A DNA stretch of 8,999 bases from SM23-73-3 sp965369445. GTDB lineage: Bacteria > Zixibacteria > MSB-5A5 > SM1-73. Below, in pieces: positions 1 to 6,053 of this stretch. The notes below the pieces were generated by a model, which saw only the letters and a program-made list of their open reading frames with translations, was not told the DNA's origin and did no database searches. Each line of letters opens with the position of its first letter. Positions within the stretch are counted from its first letter, which is position 1. The stretch covers positions 1 through 8,999 of the forward strand of contig CBDUQU010000124.1 of NCBI GenBank assembly GCA_965369445.1, read 5' to 3'. The position numbers and the translations under genes are program-made.

Positions 1-71
1 GGAACAAAGAACTGGACCAGCATGAACAGGCCGAAGACGAAGCAGACGATTATGGGGATTCTTCTTGCCAT
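1..71 (-). CDS. Small membrane protein of unknown function, N-terminal fragment
   Basis: Only the first 24 codons lie in the window; the rest runs off the left edge. The start ATG is at 71-69 on the minus strand. The peptide begins MARRIPIIVCF and continues as one hydrophobic stretch (residues 5-23, rich in F, V, I, L), so it starts either with a membrane anchor or an uncleaved signal sequence after an Arg-Arg pair. It follows the DUF6754-like gene on the same strand by about 57 bases, so the two are probably cotranscribed, with a palindrome in the gap. Only a weak purine run (AAGAA) precedes the start. I do not recognise a family from so short a piece. That it is a real gene is inferred from strand, spacing and the hydrophobic start. 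Confidence 0.5.
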   Translation of the reverse strand, partial: MARRIPIIVCFVFGLFMLVQFFV

Positions 72-88
72 TTTGTGTTTCTTAGATA

Positions 89-118
89 ACCAGAACCTAA
101 CTTAAGTTAGGTTCTGGT
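89..118. repeat. 30-bp perfect palindrome between two leftward genes
   Basis: Every base from 89 to 103 pairs with 118 to 104, centred on TTAA (arm ACCAGAACCTAAC). It lies 10 bases past the stop of the DUF6754-like gene and 18 bases before the next start codon. In RNA it would form a strong hairpin. No T-run follows on the minus strand, so it is not a standard intrinsic terminator. An RNA processing or stability hairpin, or a dimeric protein-binding site, are both possible. Confidence 0.7.
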
Positions 119-127
119 GTACCAATC

Positions 128-1258
128 TCATCCAACCGAAAAGAGTCTTACGAACCAGTTCCAACCCAAAATCCCTGCTATTCCGCCGATCAGGATCAAT
201 AAAACCACAAGCGCTTTCAAGAAATCTTGTCCTTTAATGCTACCCAGAATCTGCGGGTCTTTTGTCAGGTAGCCGCTGGCGACGAAAAGCTCCTCTCCGA
301 TCAGCGTGTAGTCACATGCCACGATGAAAAAGGAGAGCTGGATGGTCGAATCAGTTCCGGCGATCTGCAGGGCGCCCACGGAGTTGCCGGTCTCGGCAAG
401 AATTAGCGCCTCTGCCTCAAAGGTGCCGAAGAAGAGATTGGTGGCAGGAAGCTGGCGGGTCATGATTCCGTTCACTGCTGCGGCATAGCCGAACTGGCTC
501 TGAGTCACGAAGAATATATTGTCCGGATTGAATGCCTCCGGATGTCCCGCCTTCGAGTATGCCTCGAAGACCACCTCTTGCGCTGTAGCCATCACCACCG
601 GATCGTAGTTGGGAAAGATCAAGGGAGTATTGTACTCAGCCGTCTTCTCCGCCACGCTGGCCAGGATATTCATGGACGCCATGGTGGCCACCCGATCCAT
701 CTTGCCTAAGCCGGAGGAGTAGAGTATCGGTTTCCCCATCTCGGTAGCCCTCCCGATGGCGTTGTCGACTGCTTGCAGACCGGCAATCGGCCTGACATAA
801 AACTTCTTTCCCCTTCTCGCATACAGGACGAACCCCAAGATGAATAGGAAGCAGATGAGTACTCCCAAAAGGACGTTGGTCCTTTCCGTGTTGAACCATT
901 GTCCCCTGGGGATCACCGGCCCGACCACCGCGGAGAACAGAACCCCGTCGTCTGTGGTTCCTTGAAGTAAATAGAGATATTCAACGCCGTTTTCCACGTT
1001 ATCGTCGACAAATACTGTATCCTTGGCCGACCAGCCTTCCACGACCTGAAAGCTGTTATCTTCAACCGCCGATCTCAATAACTCATATTCGACTTCCGAG
1101 GCATCCTGAGGCAAGCCCTCAATGGTAAGAGTAGTACTTTCACCTTTGTCATTCGGCGTATCCACCGCCTGTAACCTGACCGGAAGGCCCGCCGCGGAGA
1201 CGCCCGAAGTAAGAAAAAGGAAGGTTAAACAGAAAGCGGCGAGTTTAGGTTTGAGCAT
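128..1258 (-). CDS. DUF6754-like membrane protein with signal peptide and FnIII-like domain
   Basis: 376 residues from the chosen start. Residues 1-22 are a Sec signal peptide (MLKPKLAAF, hydrophobic core, VSA cleavage site). Residues about 26-113 look like a fibronectin type III-like beta domain (VRLQAVDTP, then VEYLYLLQG). A membrane helix spans about 127-146 and is followed by basic ARRGKK. A conserved-looking domain covers about 150-320 (PILYSSGLGKMD, PLIFPNYDPVVMATAQE, FFGTFEAEALILAETG), and a second helix lies near 349-365. I assign DUF6754 from memory of that pattern, without a search. The predicted topology is an outward beta domain and a cytoplasmic DUF domain. The function is unknown. 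The open frame extends upstream to 1498, but the signal peptide and a possible promoter at 1293-1320 favour ATG at 1258. ATG at 1345 is an alternative, with AGGAG 13 bases upstream. The stop is TGA. Confidence 0.8.
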   Translation of the reverse strand: MLKPKLAAFCLTFLFLTSGVSAAGLPVRLQAVDTPNDKGESTTLTIEGLPQDASEVEYELLRSAVEDNSFQVVEGWSAKDTVFVDDNVENGVEYLYLLQGTTDDGVLFSAVVGPVIPRGQWFNTERTNVLLGVLICFLFILGFVLYARRGKKFYVRPIAGLQAVDNAIGRATEMGKPILYSSGLGKMDRVATMASMNILASVAEKTAEYNTPLIFPNYDPVVMATAQEVVFEAYSKAGHPEAFNPDNIFFVTQSQFGYAAAVNGIMTRQLPATNLFFGTFEAEALILAETGNSVGALQIAGTDSTIQLSFFIVACDYTLIGEELFVASGYLTKDPQILGSIKGQDFLKALVVLLILIGGIAGILGWNWFVRLFSVG

Positions 1259-1292
1259 CTTAAGTCCCGGCAACGGGTTGAAGATTTTCCAT

Positions 1293-1320
1293 AAGCTAAC
1301 GGATCGGCCTTGCTTGTCAA
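1293..1320 (-). promoter_or_regulatory. Possible leftward promoter for the DUF6754-like gene
   Basis: On the minus strand a perfect TTGACA (1320-1315) is followed after 16 bases by TAGCTT (1298-1293), a weak -10. Transcription would start near 1286, leaving a leader of about 28 bases before the ATG at 1258. If real, it excludes the upstream start at 1345. The weak -10 keeps confidence low. Confidence 0.35.
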
Positions 1321-1481
1321 GGCAAAACTTCTTCCAGGGCTTCATGAAGGTTTTGTCTCTCCTAAACACAACGTCGGGTAGCTTTCCGCCGCCGCAGGCC
1401 GGGCCGAATGACGGAGACCCGTCTGGGATAACATCCGCCCAAGGCCAGCAGGGGGATCGCTGGCGCAAGGAGGATTTTCCC

Positions 1482-1510
1482 TTGACCGGCCAGTTCAAAT
1501 GCCATATCTT
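1482..1510 (+). promoter_or_regulatory. Sigma70-type promoter for the S9 peptidase gene
   Basis: TTGACC (1482-1487), a 17-base spacer and TATCTT (1505-1510), about 32 bases before the peptidase start codon. The geometry is optimal and each hexamer has one or two mismatches to consensus. It shares the divergent region with the leftward promoter candidate at 1293-1320. Confidence 0.6.
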
Positions 1511-1528
1511 GCGCTGAACTGAACTCTT

Positions 1529-1538
1529 AAAGGAGGTG
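1529..1538 (+). promoter_or_regulatory. Strong Shine-Dalgarno site of the S9 peptidase gene
   Basis: AAAGGAGGTG is a near-perfect complement to the 16S rRNA 3' end, and only four bases separate it from the ATG at 1543. It fixes that start and is much stronger than the site of any other gene in the window. Confidence 0.85.
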
Positions 1539-1542
1539 TTAC

Positions 1543-3528
1543 ATGAAGTTCAAAGCTGTTCTAATGCTGGGCGCGCTCCTGGTGGGAGGGTGGCTGTCAT
1601 GCTCCGACGTGTCCGCGGAGCCGAGGGTGTTGGAGATACTCCAGGAAGCCGATACCTGGATAACACAGGATACCTCCCGTATCTTAAGCTACATCGACAG
1701 CTGCAACCAGGTAGCCGACCAGGCCTTGAGAAATTCCAAACACTGGCAGTCCACCTACGACGACCTCAGCTTCCTTCTGGGAATCGACTTAGCCACCGAC
1801 CCGCAGGTCGATAATACCGGCAGGATCTATTTTATGATGCGGATCACCGGCGAGGTCCAGTCACTCTTCTACGTCGACTCGCCCATGGAGTTTCCGCACC
1901 AGCTTACCCCCAACAACTGGGCGGATCAGAGCATATCCATCGCCTATTACTACGTCCACCCCTCGGGCAAGTACGTTCTGGCATTAGTCCATCAGTACGG
2001 GAACGAGAATTTCGACATCTACAAATTCGACCGCGACGGGAAATTCCAACCTCTTCTGGTCGCTCCGGCCATTCAATACCGGAGCTTGATCTTCAAAAAC
2101 GAGGATGAGTTCTTCTTGATATCTAATGACCGCAAGATCCAGACTTTGATCAAATACACCATCTCCACCGGAAAGATAGATACCTTCTATACCGAGCCTG
2201 GCTGGTTCGGACCGGATGATTATCAGAACGGGAAGCTGATCCTCACCCGGTGGCTGAGCTTCTCCGAAAGCCAGCTCTTCATCTTAGATGAGGCCACCGG
2301 GAAGACCAAGGACATCACCAAAGTCGGGTTGTACTATGGCGGGCTGTTCACCTCCGACGGCGATGTTCTGACCTACACGGATGCTTTGTCAACCGAGGAG
2401 GAGTTCGCCAAGGTCGCCCTGATCGATCTCAAGAAACCCAAGAAGTTGAAGTTGGTGTTCGATCCCAAGCTGGAGCTTGACGCCTACTCATGGATTGCCA
2501 AGCTCCAGATCGTCGTGGGAGCGGTAAACAGAGACGGATACTCCGAGCTGATGGCCTTCGACCTTAATGGTAAGCGGGTGGAGGTGCCCCAGCCCGAGAT
2601 CGGCGTGATCACTAACGTCGCTGCCAACGACTATGGAGACATCGTGTTCGATTTCAGTTCGCCCCGCATACCTCCCACCTTCTTTCACTTCCGTTTGGGA
2701 TGGGAGTCCATGGAGCAGATGGTTCCGGTATCCACCTTCGGGTTCGACTTCTCCAAGATGGAAGTGAAGGTCATTCGTTATCCTTCCAAGGACGGCACCA
2801 TGATTCCGGCGCTGCTTTACGCGCCCAAAGATGCCAAGAAGGATGGAAACAATCCGGCGGTGGTCAGCTATCACGGGGGTCCACCATCCCAGAGCCGCCC
2901 GTATTTTCAGCGCAACATAGCCTTCGCCTTAAGCCGGGGCCTGGTTATGCTCTTCCCCAACGTACGCGGTTCTTCCGGATACGGGCCCGCCTGGATGCAG
3001 GCGGACGACCTGGAGGGACGCTTCTCCGCACTGGAGGACGACGTTGCCGCCATCGACTATCTGATCGATGAGAAATGGTCTAATCCCGACAAGATCGCCA
3101 TCTGGGGAGCTTCCTACGGAGGCTATACGGTAAACTACCTAGCCACCAATTATCCGAACAAATTCGCCTGTGTCGTCTCCGAGGTGGGCGTGGCCGACGT
3201 TGATTACTCAACCACCCATGGAGATGTCACCTTCAGTGCGGGTTGGGAAAAGGAGATGGGGCCGGTGGGCAGCGAGTTGACCCAGAAGCTCTCCCCCATA
3301 TTCGGTGCACACAACGTCTCCCGGCCCATCCTGGTCACTGCCGGGTTTCACGACCCGCGCGTCTTCCCCGGCGATCCCCGCCGTTTCGGTTACGTGTTGA
3401 AGGAGCTGGGCAAGGACGTGCTCTACTTTGAGCAGACCAAGTCCGGGCATGGAGGAGCCCAAAAGACTCTGTTGATCGAGGATTTCACCCGCTCTTATGT
3501 GTTCATGCTGGATCATCTGCTGAAATAG
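1543..3528 (+). CDS. Secreted S9-family serine peptidase (prolyl oligopeptidase / acylaminoacyl peptidase type)
   Basis: 661 residues. It starts with a signal peptide (MKFKAVLMLGALL, VSA cleavage near residue 25), so the enzyme acts in the periplasm or outside. The Cys at 20 lies in WLSC, a poor lipobox. Residues about 80-400 read as a beta-propeller typical of S9 (DNTGRIYFMMR, LFILDEATGK), which limits access to short peptides. Residues about 405-661 are the alpha/beta-hydrolase domain: oxyanion-region HGGP at 444-447, NVRGSSGYG at 473-481, nucleophile Ser524 in WGASYGG, Asp604 in GFHDPRV and His636 in SGHGG. The spacings of 80 and 32 residues fit the family, so the enzyme should be active. 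It cleaves peptides on the carboxyl side, often after proline or at blocked N-termini; the exact specificity cannot be read here. It is monocistronic, with its own promoter and terminator, and divergent from the DUF6754-like gene. The stop is TAG. Confidence 0.93.
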   Translation: MKFKAVLMLGALLVGGWLSCSDVSAEPRVLEILQEADTWITQDTSRILSYIDSCNQVADQALRNSKHWQSTYDDLSFLLGIDLATDPQVDNTGRIYFMMRITGEVQSLFYVDSPMEFPHQLTPNNWADQSISIAYYYVHPSGKYVLALVHQYGNENFDIYKFDRDGKFQPLLVAPAIQYRSLIFKNEDEFFLISNDRKIQTLIKYTISTGKIDTFYTEPGWFGPDDYQNGKLILTRWLSFSESQLFILDEATGKTKDITKVGLYYGGLFTSDGDVLTYTDALSTEEEFAKVALIDLKKPKKLKLVFDPKLELDAYSWIAKLQIVVGAVNRDGYSELMAFDLNGKRVEVPQPEIGVITNVAANDYGDIVFDFSSPRIPPTFFHFRLGWESMEQMVPVSTFGFDFSKMEVKVIRYPSKDGTMIPALLYAPKDAKKDGNNPAVVSYHGGPPSQSRPYFQRNIAFALSRGLVMLFPNVRGSSGYGPAWMQADDLEGRFSALEDDVAAIDYLIDEKWSNPDKIAIWGASYGGYTVNYLATNYPNKFACVVSEVGVADVDYSTTHGDVTFSAGWEKEMGPVGSELTQKLSPIFGAHNVSRPILVTAGFHDPRVFPGDPRRFGYVLKELGKDVLYFEQTKSGHGGAQKTLLIEDFTRSYVFMLDHLLK

Positions 3529-3562
3529 CAGAGGGATATTTAGTCTTAAGCAGATTGAAGAT

Positions 3563-3604
3563 TGTGGCGCAGGTTCTTGGGTACTTGCGCCACATTTCTT
3601 TTAA
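3563..3604 (+). terminator. Intrinsic terminator after the S9 peptidase gene
   Basis: A 9-bp perfect GC-rich stem (TGTGGCGCA at 3563-3571 with TGCGCCACA at 3586-3594) extends by about three inner pairs including one G-U. It is followed at once by TTTCTTTT. It lies 35 bases past the peptidase stop codon and works in the rightward direction only. Confidence 0.88.
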
Positions 3605-3835
3605 TCGTAGGGGTTCGATTCACCCAGACGGGTGAGCGTCTGCTCATCCAGCCCGATGACCAGACGGTCCCGTCCGGGAATCGGGCAACTACAAACGCCG
3701 TGAACAATTAAGGCGTCCTTGTTCGTCACGGATTCATCCTGAACGGATTCACCGTGAACGGACGCCCTCGTCCGTGACGTAAACGACACGGTAACAGGTC
3801 GAGGCGTCCCTTACCAACGGGAAGCAAAGATTTAA
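3605..3835. repeat. Non-coding intergenic region dense in short direct and inverted repeats
   Basis: No convincing gene lies between the terminator and the lysS promoter. Several repeats overlap: a CACCC/GGGTG hairpin at 3621-3634; CCCGAT (about 3652) pairing with ATCGGG (about 3680); GGCGTCC at 3712-3718 with GGACGCC at 3760-3766; GTCACGGA at 3725-3732 with TCCGTGAC at 3771-3778; and CCGTGAAC twice (3698 and 3752). Read leftward there are two adjacent 15-bp units matching at 13 positions (TTCACGGTGAATCCG and TTCAGGATGAATCCG). This resembles a degenerate dispersed repeat. A 62-codon leftward frame crosses it but reads as translated repeat. Confidence 0.5.
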
Positions 3836-3870
3836 CCCGCCCGCCCCGAAAATGGCAACCTATCTTTTCC

Positions 3871-3899
3871 TTGACACCCCACGAGGCCAATCTTATATT
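3871..3899 (+). promoter_or_regulatory. Near-consensus sigma70 promoter of lysS
   Basis: A perfect TTGACA (3871-3876), a 17-base spacer and TATATT (3894-3899, one mismatch). Transcription should start near 3906, giving a leader of about 100 bases before the lysS ATG. This is the best promoter in the window. I saw no T-box or other clear riboswitch structure in the leader. Confidence 0.8.
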
Positions 3900-3994
3900 G
3901 CGATTTGACTTAATCCAGCGTCCTCAAAGGCGAGGCGGTTACCAATCTCTTAGATTCTTTGAGTTGTACGCGTCCATCCAGGAGCACGAGATTC

Positions 3995-4001
3995 AGGGAG
4001 A
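3995..4001 (+). promoter_or_regulatory. Ribosome-binding site that fixes the lysS start
   Basis: AGGGAGA, seven bases before ATG 4009. The frame is open back to 3871, but that stretch includes the promoter itself, so the upstream TTG cannot be the start. Confidence 0.75.
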
Positions 4002-4008
4002 AAAACAT

Positions 4009-5493
4009 ATGGATCAGGAAAGCGACCTTATCCTGCACAGAAAAGAGAAGTTGAAGAAACTGAAAGAGAAAAACATCGATCCGTATCCTTATAATTTCAA
4101 GCGGACGCACCTGTCTTCGGAGATAATCGGGAATTCTGACAAACTCGAGGGTGAAGAAACCGAGGTCAAGATTGCCGGCAGAATCATCTCCCTTCGCCTC
4201 CATGGCAAAAGCTTGTTTGCCCATCTTCAGGATGGTGCCGGGAAGATTCAGATTTATGTGAAGTCAAACGAGGTGGGAAAAGAGAGATTCGAGCTATTTG
4301 ACCTGTTCGACATAGGAGACTTCCTGGGAGTTACCGGAACGGTGTTTAAGACCAAAACCGGCGAGATCACCGTCAGGGCAACCGATTTCTGCATTCTCTC
4401 CAAGTCGTTAAGACCCCTCCCTGAGAAATGGCACGGGCTTCAGGACAAGGAGTTGAGATTTAGACAGAGATACGTCGACCTGATCGTTAACGACGAAGTG
4501 AAGAAGATATTTCTGTTCCGCACCGAGCTGGTCAAAGCCCTGCGCGCGTTTTTGGATGACCAGGGATTCGTGGAGGTGGAAACTCCCATCCTGCAGCCGC
4601 TTTATGGCGGCGCCTTTGCCCGGCCCTTCACCACCCATCACAACGCCCTGGATATCGATCTCTACCTGCGAATCGCAGACGAGCTGTATTTGAAGAGGCT
4701 CATCGTGGGAGGATTTGACAAGGTCTACGAGATATCCAAGAGCTTCCGCAACGAAGGGATGGATAGAAATCACAATCCCGAGTTCACCATGCTGGAGCTG
4801 TACCAGGCCTACGCGGATTATAACGACATCATGGAGCTCTACGAGAGGCTCTTAAATTTCGCGACCACGCAGGTCTTGGGAAAAAACAAATTTGAATTCG
4901 AAGGCAATGAAATAGACTTAACCCCGCCGTGGAAGAGAATCCCCCTGCTGGAATCAATCAAGGAACAGACGGACGTGGACCTTGAGGGTAAAAGCGAGGA
5001 GGAGACAAGAAAGGCCGCCGAGGAGCTGAACGTCAAAGAGGAGCTCAACCGACCCAAAGGCAAGTTGATTGAAGCCATATTCGAGACAAAGGTTCAGCCA
5101 CATCTGATTCAGCCCACCTTCATCACCGATTTTCCGGCGGAGATGTCTCCCTTAGCCAAACACCACCGTGAAAAAGAGGGTTTGACCGAAAGATTCGAGC
5201 TCTTCATAGGCGGCTGCGAGATGGGCAATGCCTTCTCTGAGCTGAATGATCCTCAGGACCAGCGGGAGAGATTTCTCCAGCAGGCGGAGTTAGCCAAAAG
5301 GGGCGATGAGGAGGCTCAACTGCTGGACGAGGATTTCATCCGAGCCTTGGAATACGGCATGCCCCCCACCGGAGGGCTCGGTTTTGGCGTAGATAGACTG
5401 GTGATGGTGCTCACCAACACGCACTCCATCAGAGAGGTGATCTTCTTTCCCCAGATGAGGCCTGTTGAAAACCCCGCCAAAGGCGGCGGTTGA
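4009..5493 (+). CDS. lysS: Lysyl-tRNA synthetase, class II
   Basis: 494 residues, the usual size for bacterial LysRS. It charges tRNA-Lys with lysine at the cost of ATP in the cytoplasm and is essential for translation. An N-terminal helix rich in Lys and Glu (residues 5-25) leads into the OB-fold anticodon-binding domain (about 52-129, VKIAGRIISLRLHGKSLFAH). The class II core follows: motif 1 around 181-204 (GFVEVETPILQP), motif 2 at 245-262 (FRNEGMDRNHNPEFTML), the LysRS signature GGCEMGNAFSELNDP at 401-415, and motif 3 at 455-466 (GGLGFGVDRLVM). All expected motifs are present. It is probably first in a transcript that continues toward lolC, since I see no terminator after it. The normal end (FFPQMRP) is followed by nine extra residues, VENPAKGGG, encoded by repeat DNA. 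The stop is TGA. Confidence 0.97.
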   Translation: MDQESDLILHRKEKLKKLKEKNIDPYPYNFKRTHLSSEIIGNSDKLEGEETEVKIAGRIISLRLHGKSLFAHLQDGAGKIQIYVKSNEVGKERFELFDLFDIGDFLGVTGTVFKTKTGEITVRATDFCILSKSLRPLPEKWHGLQDKELRFRQRYVDLIVNDEVKKIFLFRTELVKALRAFLDDQGFVEVETPILQPLYGGAFARPFTTHHNALDIDLYLRIADELYLKRLIVGGFDKVYEISKSFRNEGMDRNHNPEFTMLELYQAYADYNDIMELYERLLNFATTQVLGKNKFEFEGNEIDLTPPWKRIPLLESIKEQTDVDLEGKSEEETRKAAEELNVKEELNRPKGKLIEAIFETKVQPHLIQPTFITDFPAEMSPLAKHHREKEGLTERFELFIGGCEMGNAFSELNDPQDQRERFLQQAELAKRGDEEAQLLDEDFIRALEYGMPPTGGLGFGVDRLVMVLTNTHSIREVIFFPQMRPVENPAKGGG

Positions 5494-5586
5494 AAATCCC
5501 GCCCTTCGAGGAGCTCTCCTCGAGTCTGAGCGACCTCGGAGTCGAAGACAGGGTGGTGAGCGAAGTCGAACCGCCAAAGGCGGGGA
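5465..5586. repeat. Repeat-rich junction overlapping the 3' end of lysS
   Basis: A 14-bp unit occurs twice, 25 bases apart (TTGAAAACCCCGCC at 5465 and TTGAAAATCCCGCC at 5490, 13 of 14 identical). The small hairpin CCGCC-AAA-GGCGG occurs near 5474-5486 and again near 5571-5583. Between them are GAGTCGAAG and GAAGTCGAA motifs of the kind found in dispersed intergenic repeats. The first unit lies inside the last codons of lysS. No gene is supported in the interval before the four-helix gene. Confidence 0.6.
5503..5536 (+). repeat. Dispersed repeat, copy A
   Basis: 34 bases matching the reverse complement of 8419-8452 at 31 positions. The shared core is AGTCTGAGCGACCT, preceded by AGCTCTCCTC. 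Copy A also has an internal stem, CGAGGA/TCCTCG, at 5507-5522. Confidence 0.7.
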
Positions 5587-5615
5587 AGAGTAGAATTCAA
5601 AAAGCAAATAGCAAA

Positions 5616-5995
5616 GTGCAAAATTACAATTCAAAGTGCAAGATTGATATAAAGAAGAGAGCCTATTCATACGCATTGGAGTTGATCAAACTTGTCGGTC
5701 AATTGAATCAGGGGGACTTATCGGTCCAGGTCATTGCCAGACAGCTTCTGCGAAGCGGGACCAGCGTCGGGGCAAACATAATGGAGGCCCAAGCATCCAG
5801 TTCCAAAAGAGAATTTACCAACTTCCTTAATCATTCACTAAAATCAGCTAATGAAACCAAGTTTGGTTGGCATTACTAAGAGATTCGGGCAAGGCAGAAA
5901 GGCAGCCAGTCGACCGACTGCTTTCGGAGACGAAGGAACTGGCAAACATCCTCGCCTCAAGCATCCTGACTCTCAAAGGCAAACGAAAAACATAA
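5616..5995 (+). pseudogene. Four-helix bundle protein (S23 / 23S rRNA intervening-sequence protein family), frameshifted
   Basis: From GTG 5616 the first frame gives 83 residues with the family hallmark (DIKKRAYSYALELIKLV, then RQLLRSGTSVGANIMEAQ, then SKREFTNFLNHSLKSANETKF) and soon hits TAA at 5877-5879. Re-reading T5864, a shift to the -1 frame, restores the expected C-terminus (WLALLRDSG, then LLSETKELANILASSILTLKGKRKT) to TAA at 5993-5995. The repaired length of about 126 residues is right for the family. The family is known from 23S rRNA insertions and is related to the Avd accessory protein of diversity-generating retroelements; no retroelement is visible here. No canonical slippery heptamer is present, so an indel mutation or an assembly error is likelier than programmed shifting. 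The start is uncertain, with no clear ribosome-binding site. It sits between lysS and lolC with AT-rich inverted repeats at both ends. Confidence 0.82.
5619..5645 (+). repeat. AT-rich inverted repeat, left arm, at the start of the four-helix gene
   Basis: 27 bases (CAAAATTACAATTCAAAGTG onward) matching the reverse complement of 5994-6020 at 23 positions. The similarity continues outward less exactly into A-rich sequence from about 5594. It begins one base after the GTG start codon. Confidence 0.7.
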
Positions 5996-6020
5996 TTTTG
6001 TATTTTGAATTGCAATTTTG
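5994..6020 (-). repeat. AT-rich inverted repeat, right arm, at the end of the four-helix gene
   Basis: The reverse complement reads CAAAATTGCAATTCAAAATA onward and pairs with 5619-5645. It overlaps the restored stop codon at 5993-5995. T-rich repeats of the TTTTGAATT type continue to about 6047 and form the whole leader of the lolC gene. Confidence 0.7.
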
Positions 6021-6053
6021 AATTTTTCATTTTGCTCTTTTAATTTTACTGTC

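Noticed and set aside
1259..1498. Longer N-terminus of the DUF6754-like protein
   Set aside because: It would bury the signal peptide behind 80 residues of low-complexity, uncharacteristic sequence and cross the promoter region.
3601..3789. Leftward 62-codon open frame
   Set aside because: It is made of the short repeats in this region, has no recognised domain or ribosome-binding site, and its stop abuts the peptidase terminator.
5474..5486. CCGCC-AAA-GGCGG hairpin as a lysS terminator
   Set aside because: No T-run follows and it lies within the lysS coding end; a similar hairpin recurs at about 5571 as part of repeat DNA.
5490..5615. Upstream TTG start of the four-helix gene, overlapping the lysS stop
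   Set aside because: The added 42 residues are translated repeat DNA and the family starts near the DIKKRAY motif.
5856..5870. Programmed -1 frameshifting in the four-helix bundle gene
   Set aside because: The local sequence AAG TTT GG lacks a canonical slippery heptamer and I see no stimulatory stem. A simple indel explains it better.
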